Below the pieces are notes generated by a model, which searched no databases, was not told the DNA's origin, and saw only the letters and a program-made list of their open reading frames with translations. Positions 1-5,400 of a DNA stretch of 8,314 nucleotides are shown piece by piece (position 1 is the stretch's first letter; each line of letters begins with the position of its first letter). Location of the stretch: positions 1-8,314 of the forward strand of contig JAUVRF010000059.1 in NCBI GenBank assembly GCA_030597775.1. Reading direction: 5' to 3'. The translations under genes were made by a program, and so were the position numbers. The stretch comes from Methanobacteriota archaeon (GTDB taxonomy: Archaea; Thermoplasmatota; DTKX01; GCA-020343715).

Positions 1-1
1 C

Positions 2-2422
2 CTCCGCCAGGTCAACGTCACCGACACCAGGGGCAACGCCATAGAGGTCGTCGTGCACCCCTACCAGGCAGCCCGCATGGTCACCACCCTCAACGACATC
101 TACTGCAGGAACACCAACGGCACCGCCCTCTCCATCACCTTCACCTCCGACAGGAGCCAGCCCCTCTGGGGCGAGCTCTCCGGCCAGGGCATCACCCTGC
201 TCGACCAGGTCGGTGGCATGGTGCTCTACGAGCACTCGGGCAGCCTGACCGACCTCACCATCAAGGGCTCCACCGACTTCGACCTGCACAAGGTCGACAA
301 CCGGGTGCCCCCGGACGAGACGGGCATCCTGGAGCTCCACTCCGCCGCCATGGACCGCCAGAAGGTGGACGTGGCGGGAGCCGGCTCCCTGTGGGTGTTC
401 AACGCCCTCCACGTCAGGGTGGAGTGGCAGAACGGCATGGCGGCCCTGGGCGCGGGCGTGCAGGTCCAGGACCGGACCTTCCAGGTCGTTGCCGTGGGAC
501 ATGTGGACTCCGAGTCCGGCATGGACCCGGTGGAGCTGCTGGCCTACATCCTGGAGGCCGAGGAGTTCCGCTCACGCAGCCCCTTCATCGTCAACATCAC
601 GTTCCTGGACCTGGAGCAGACCGGGGTGTGTTCCCTCGACGAGCCCGCCACCGTCCGCATAACGGTCCATGACCGCGTCGCGCCCTCCGTGGTGATCCTC
701 GAACCCGCCGACGGTGCGGCCCAGAGGGCCTCCTTCTTCGAGATCCGGGGCTCCGCCTTCGACGCCCACGCGGGCCTCCACGAGATCCGTTACCGCATCG
801 ACGGCGGCGAGTGGGTCACCGTGGGCTCGGTATCGCCCTTCCGGACCACCGTGGAGGGTGTCGAGCCAGGAGCGCACGAGCTGGAGGTCGAGGTCTCCGA
901 CCGCGCTGGGAACGTGGCCAGGGAGCTGGTCCGGATCGAGATAGACAACCAGCCGCCCAGGCTCGTCGTGGTCAGCCCCGAGGGCGACATCCTCACCCGG
1001 GACCCCACCCTCATCGTCCGCGGCGAGACCGAGGACGGGGCCTCGGTGTCCATCAACGGGGTGGACGTGGAGACCCTCCACGGGCTCTTCATCGCCTCGG
1101 TGCGTCTGGATGAGGGTCCCAACACCGTCACTGTCGTGTCCATGGACCGGCTCTCCAACGTTGCCACCATCCGGTTCACCGCCATGCTGGCCACCGTCGA
1201 GCCCTTCCTGGACATCCAGAGCCACGAGGACGGGGACTGGGTCTCCACCACAAGTATCATCATCTCGGGCATCATCGAGGCGGACTGCGTCCTCTCGGTG
1301 AACGGCGAGGTCGTGACGGTGGACGACACGAACTTCACCGCACCCGTGCAACTGTCGTCCGGGGAGAACGTGGTCATCCTCAGGGCCGTCGACCCCGCTG
1401 GCAACGTCTACACCGAGGAACTGAACCTCCACGTGGCCAACGAACCCCCCTGGATAAACCTGGAGGCTCCCTTGGAGGGAGCCCAGTACGCCCAGGGGGA
1501 GGTCCGGGTCCTGGGCACGGTCCAGCCCGGCTCGACCGTCACCGTGAACGGCCGCAGGGTCACCATCAAGCAGGGCCTGCTGGACGAGCTGCTCATCCTG
1601 CCCGAGGGCCTGTCGACCATCATCATCGAGGCCGAGGACACGGCGGGCAACGTGCGGACCATCTCCCGGGTGGTCGCCGTGGACACCATCGACCCCGTCA
1701 TCACGCTGGGCCCAGTTCCAGAACGCACGAACGACCGGTCGCTCGCGTTGACGGGAACCGCCGAGGGGGCCACCCACCTCACCATCGACGACGTACCTGT
1801 CACCATCGGGCCCAATGGCACATTCTCCATAAACCTGACCCTCGTGGAGGGGTCCAACACCATACGCCTGCTGGCGAGGGACGGGGTGGGTCACGAGGAC
1901 CGGGCCACCGTCGTGGTGGTCCTAGACTCCACCGCTCCCTTCCTCCGCCTGGTCCTGCCGGACATGGTGAACGATGGCAATGGCAGCTGGGTCTCGGACG
2001 AGAGGACGGTCACCGTCCAGGTCGTGTCCGAACCCGGGGCCAGCATCACACTGAACGGCGTGTACATCCTGGTGGGCGACGACGGCACCGCCAGTGTCGA
2101 CGTGACCCTCAACGGTAACGGCGACCCCACCACGATCAGGATCCTGGCCGTGGACGAGCTGGGCAACTCCAAGGAGATAGAGTACCGGGTGACCTACGAG
2201 GAGGCCGGCAGCGCGGAGACGAGCTTCGACCTGCTCACGTTGCTGTCCACCGTGATCATCGTGGTCCTCCTGGTCGTCACCGTGATAACCGCCATGCGCT
2301 ACCGGGGCCTGGCCAAGCGCATGAGCCGCCGACGCCGGGGACCACGACCGCCCAACGGCCGCCGACCGAACGGCAACGGCAACGGCAATGGCAGTGGCAA
2401 TGGCAACGGAGGTGGACACTGA
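2..2422 (+). CDS. Ig-repeat, single-pass membrane surface protein with beta-rich head (gene A, 5'-truncated)
   Basis: The reading frame is open from the first full codon at nt 2, so the true start lies upstream; the GTG at nt 53 is internal. Residues are counted from nt 2; 806 are visible. Residues 1-130 are beta-rich and resemble the end of a beta-helix. Residues about 135-225 form a small beta domain that lines up with residues 914-1012 of gene B. Six Ig-like domains follow (about 227-318, 319-401, 402-483, 484-565, 566-645, 646-734); most end in a D-x-x-G-N turn (DRAGN, DPAGN, DTAGN, DELGN) and domains 2-6 mostly carry a V-x-(I/V)-N-G hairpin, as in glucodextranase-B/bacterial Ig-like repeats. 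A transmembrane helix (744-765) precedes the Arg-rich RRRRGPR stop-transfer segment and an Asn-Gly tail, giving an outside N-terminus and inside C-terminus. No enzyme motif is seen; adhesion, cell-wall or S-layer-like roles are guesses. The stop overlaps the start of the next gene by 1 nt. Confidence 0.85.
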   Translation, partial: LRQVNVTDTRGNAIEVVVHPYQAARMVTTLNDIYCRNTNGTALSITFTSDRSQPLWGELSGQGITLLDQVGGMVLYEHSGSLTDLTIKGSTDFDLHKVDNRVPPDETGILELHSAAMDRQKVDVAGAGSLWVFNALHVRVEWQNGMAALGAGVQVQDRTFQVVAVGHVDSESGMDPVELLAYILEAEEFRSRSPFIVNITFLDLEQTGVCSLDEPATVRITVHDRVAPSVVILEPADGAAQRASFFEIRGSAFDAHAGLHEIRYRIDGGEWVTVGSVSPFRTTVEGVEPGAHELEVEVSDRAGNVARELVRIEIDNQPPRLVVVSPEGDILTRDPTLIVRGETEDGASVSINGVDVETLHGLFIASVRLDEGPNTVTVVSMDRLSNVATIRFTAMLATVEPFLDIQSHEDGDWVSTTSIIISGIIEADCVLSVNGEVVTVDDTNFTAPVQLSSGENVVILRAVDPAGNVYTEELNLHVANEPPWINLEAPLEGAQYAQGEVRVLGTVQPGSTVTVNGRRVTIKQGLLDELLILPEGLSTIIIEAEDTAGNVRTISRVVAVDTIDPVITLGPVPERTNDRSLALTGTAEGATHLTIDDVPVTIGPNGTFSINLTLVEGSNTIRLLARDGVGHEDRATVVVVLDSTAPFLRLVLPDMVNDGNGSWVSDERTVTVQVVSEPGASITLNGVYILVGDDGTASVDVTLNGNGDPTTIRILAVDELGNSKEIEYRVTYEEAGSAETSFDLLTLLSTVIIVVLLVVTVITAMRYRGLAKRMSRRRRGPRPPNGRRPNGNGNGNGSGNGNGGGH
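683..2203 (+). repeat. Six Ig-like domain repeats of gene A
   Basis: There are six units of roughly 80-90 residues. Domain starts are marked by Pro-Pro or x-Pro plus a hydrophobic strand (APSVVILEP, PPRLVVVSP, EPFLDIQS, PPWINLEAP, DPVITLGP, APFLRLVLP). Domain ends are marked by the D-x-x-G-N turn or a variant (DRLSN, DGVGH). The first domain is a different subtype, with a DGGEW strand instead of the NG hairpin. The array probably forms an extended stalk between the head and the membrane. Confidence 0.8.
2231..2296 (+). other. Transmembrane helix of gene A
   Basis: About 22 uncharged residues (LLTLLSTVIIVVLLVVTV and onward) are followed at once by RYRG, KR and RRRRGPR. The positive-inside rule places the Ig domains outside and the Arg/Asn-Gly tail in the cytoplasm. 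Confidence 0.9.
2369..2419 (+). repeat. Asn-Gly hexanucleotide repeat encoding the C-terminus of gene A
   Basis: Degenerate AACGGC-type hexamers are read in frame as Asn-Gly pairs with one Ser-Gly, ending Gly-Gly-Gly-His before TGA. The repeat lies after the transmembrane helix and Arg-rich segment, so it is predicted to be a flexible cytoplasmic tail. Third positions vary (AAC/AAT, GGC/GGA), so it is not a freshly expanded perfect repeat. Confidence 0.85.
2408..2414 (+). promoter_or_regulatory. Shine-Dalgarno sequence of gene B inside the end of gene A
   Basis: GGAGGTG ends 7 nt before the ATG at nt 2422 and is a near-ideal complement of the archaeal/bacterial anti-SD. It lies in the Gly-Gly-Gly codons that end gene A. 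Together with the TGATG stop/start overlap it fixes the start of gene B and suggests translational coupling. Confidence 0.85.
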
Positions 2423-2490
2423 TGCGACCCCGGGCCTTCCTGCTGCTCGCGATGGTGGCCCTCGTGGCAGTCGCGGCCCTGGCCGCCGCC
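2422..2490 (+). other. Signal peptide of gene B
   Basis: A short basic N-terminus with Arg2 and Arg4 is followed by about 19 Ala/Leu/Val/Met/Phe residues ending ALAAA before the polar EWSG. This is a classical Sec-type leader with small residues at -1 and -3. There is no twin-arginine motif and no lipobox Cys. Confidence 0.85.
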
Positions 2491-5400
2491 GAGTGGTCGG
2501 GAACCGCACCCCCGGCGGACGGGACCAGCGACTGGCTGGTCGTCACCGACACCACCGTCACCGGCGAGGAGGTGAGCACCTCCGGCGACATCAGGGTCAT
2601 GCCGGGCAGTCAGCTCACCCTCTTGGGAGCCAGCCTTCTCTTCACGGGCGATGACGACCCCTCGATCACCGTCGAGAGGGGAGCATCCCTGGTGATGGAG
2701 GATAGTACGATCTCGGCGACGGACGGCACCTGGTACACCTTCCACGTGCGGGGCTCCGCCACGATAGCGGACTCGGACATCTCGGGCACCATGGGTGGCA
2801 TCCAGGCCCACTCCGACGACCTGATCATCCGGGGTAGCCACATACACCACGGCCTCGGGCCCGGTGTCGAGCTCTGGGGCCACGACGCCACCATATCGGG
2901 TTGCGTCATCGACAACGTCGACATAGGCATCTCGTCCGTGGCCATGAACGACGACCTAGAGGACTCGGTGGCCCTCGCTGCCGGCTGGTCCGTCACCCTG
3001 TCGGACACCACCCTCTCGGCCAAGACCTACGGCATGTACCTGTACTGGAAGAAGAGCCTCTCGGGCACCCTGGACCTGGACTTCATCACCACCTTGAACA
3101 ACGTCACTATCACCAAGTCGGCCAACGCGGGCCTGTACTGCTACGTGGACCTCTACGTGAACAAGGGCTCTGGCACCCTGGACGAGCTGTTCGAGCTCAC
3201 CTGGACCGGTGGGTCCTCCACCCAGAACGGGGGACCGGGCATCTACGTTTACCACTACATCAAGCCATACTACCTGAACGCCAGGGTCAACTGCGAGAAC
3301 AGGATCACGTTGCAGAGCGTGGACATCACCTCGAACGCTGGTGAGGGCATCTACCTCGAGGACACCCTCTACCAGGACCGCGGCAGCGGCACCAGCACCA
3401 CCTACAAGCAGTCCATGACGCTCACCGACTGCAAGGTGAGCAACAACGCCAAGTCCGGCATCTACCTGAAACGCCCCCGCACCATCTACTACGTGTACGG
3501 CACCAGCGCCAAGACCCGCAACACCGCCCTCACCCTGACCGACTCCGAGGTCAAGAGCAACGGCGAGAACGGCATCTACATCGACGACAACCACTACTCC
3601 TACAGCACCCGTGGCAAGTTCATCTGGTACAACTACCTGACGCTGAGGGGCGCCACCATCTCGGGCAACGCCCAGGACGGCATCTTCTACCTGCTCTACG
3701 AGCGCCTATACTACGGCGACAAGACCGGCGTGGACTACCGCAACTACTTCGACTTCCAGGACTCCACCATCGGCTCGAACGGTGGCAACGGCTTCGACAT
3801 GCAGACCTCGGGCTACATGTACTACCACGGCAACATGGGCTTCCGCAACGACCTCAAGATCCTCCGGAGCCGCATCCACAACAACACCGAGCTCGGGGGC
3901 TACGCCTACCTCTACACGTACGGCTACGACTGGCAGTACACCTTCAGCCGCACCGGCACCTACACCTTCGAGGACAACGTGATCGAGGACAACCAGGGAG
4001 GCGGCGTGTACGCCCGCACCTACGGCTACTCGTACAAGCAGGTCACCAACGTGGCCCTCCGGTGCTCGGACAACATCGTCCGCGGCAACGGCGCCGGCCG
4101 GGCCCTGGGCTTCGAGGGCATGTCGGGCAACACGGGGGAGGCCCTCGTGGAGAACAACCGCTTCATCGACAACGGAGGAGGCGGTGGCACCACGTCCCTG
4201 GACCTGGTCTACTTCACCCAGTTCGTGGTGGCGAACAACCTCTGGAGCGAGGACAGCCACCGCACCCTGGTCCGATGCTTCGCCTACGGCATGGTCAAGC
4301 CCTCGCCCAACCTGGGCAAGTACACCGACTGGGTCCAGGTCTACGAGAACACCTTCGAGGACTCGGGTACCGGCACCAGCGCCGCCGAGGGTGCCGTCCT
4401 CATCGATAGCAGCTACGGGGACGGCAACCTGCGGGTCGTCGACAACGTCATGCGGGACCTGGAGGGCAACGGCATCACCTCCACCAAGGCCCGGGGCAAG
4501 GGCACGCTGTACATCAGCAACAACCTCTTCGACGGCCTGGGCGGCTCCGGGGTCCAGATCTCCAACTCATACTCCGGCTCCAAGACCAGCATCACCGACA
4601 ACATCATGACCAACGGCACCGGGTCGGCCCAGTCCGCCGTGGTCCTGATCCGCGACGACGCCGGGTCGTACATAACCGTCACCGGCAACGACGGCACCAC
4701 CAGCACCCAGTCGGGCGTGGTGTCCTCGGGCAGCGTGGGACCCAAGTCCCTCACCGTCAAGGACAATCGCCTGGTGGGCCTGGGCGGGAACGCCATCGAC
4801 CTGGTGGGCACCAGCTTCAACGTGGAGGACAACAACCTCTCCGACTGCATGGGCTTCGCCATCGCCCTGCGCGGCTTCACCCAGCTTCCCTTCGTGGGCG
4901 CCAACATCATCGAGCGGGCCGAGAACGGGCTGCTCCTGGAGGCCAAGGAGAGCACCGACGGCCTCCGGCTCAAGATCTACATGGACAACGTCACCTGGCG
5001 GGTGAACGGGACCGCCATCCAGATCAAGAACATGGACCTGGTCGTCACCAACTCCACCCTGACGGGCCGCAAGGCCCTGTATGCCAGTTACGGCACCCTC
5101 ACGACCATCTCCACCAACGTGCCCTACATGGGCGGAGGTGCCGGTCCCGAGGGGATCGTCGAGGTCTTCTTCAACGTGGGCATCGACCTCATCTGGGCCA
5201 ACGCCACCGGCGTGGACAGCGGCCTGCCGGCCAGGGACGCCCTGGTGGTGTTCCGCAAGAGCACCGGGGGCTACCACACCTCGCGGGTGGCCGACAACCG
5301 CGGCCACCTCAAGACGGAGCTGATACCCTCGTGGAGGATCGAGGAGGGGCACGCCGACCGCATCTCACCCTACGACCTGGAGATCACCGCCAACGGTCTG

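Noticed and set aside
53..55. GTG as the start codon of gene A
   Set aside because: The frame is open for all 17 codons upstream to the window edge, the upstream residues continue the same beta-rich pattern, and there is no signal peptide or Shine-Dalgarno at this point.
572..1894. Minus-strand frame of 440 codons opposite the Ig domains of gene A
   Set aside because: It is a GC-rich shadow frame: composition is dominated by Gly, Val, Asp, His and Arg, no domain or RBS is visible, and it fully overlaps a well-supported gene.
2560..2900. Possible extra promoter or gene start for a separate beta-helix protein within gene B
   Set aside because: No stop, RBS or hydrophobic leader interrupts the frame here; the sequence reads as the first coils of the beta-helix directly after the signal peptide.
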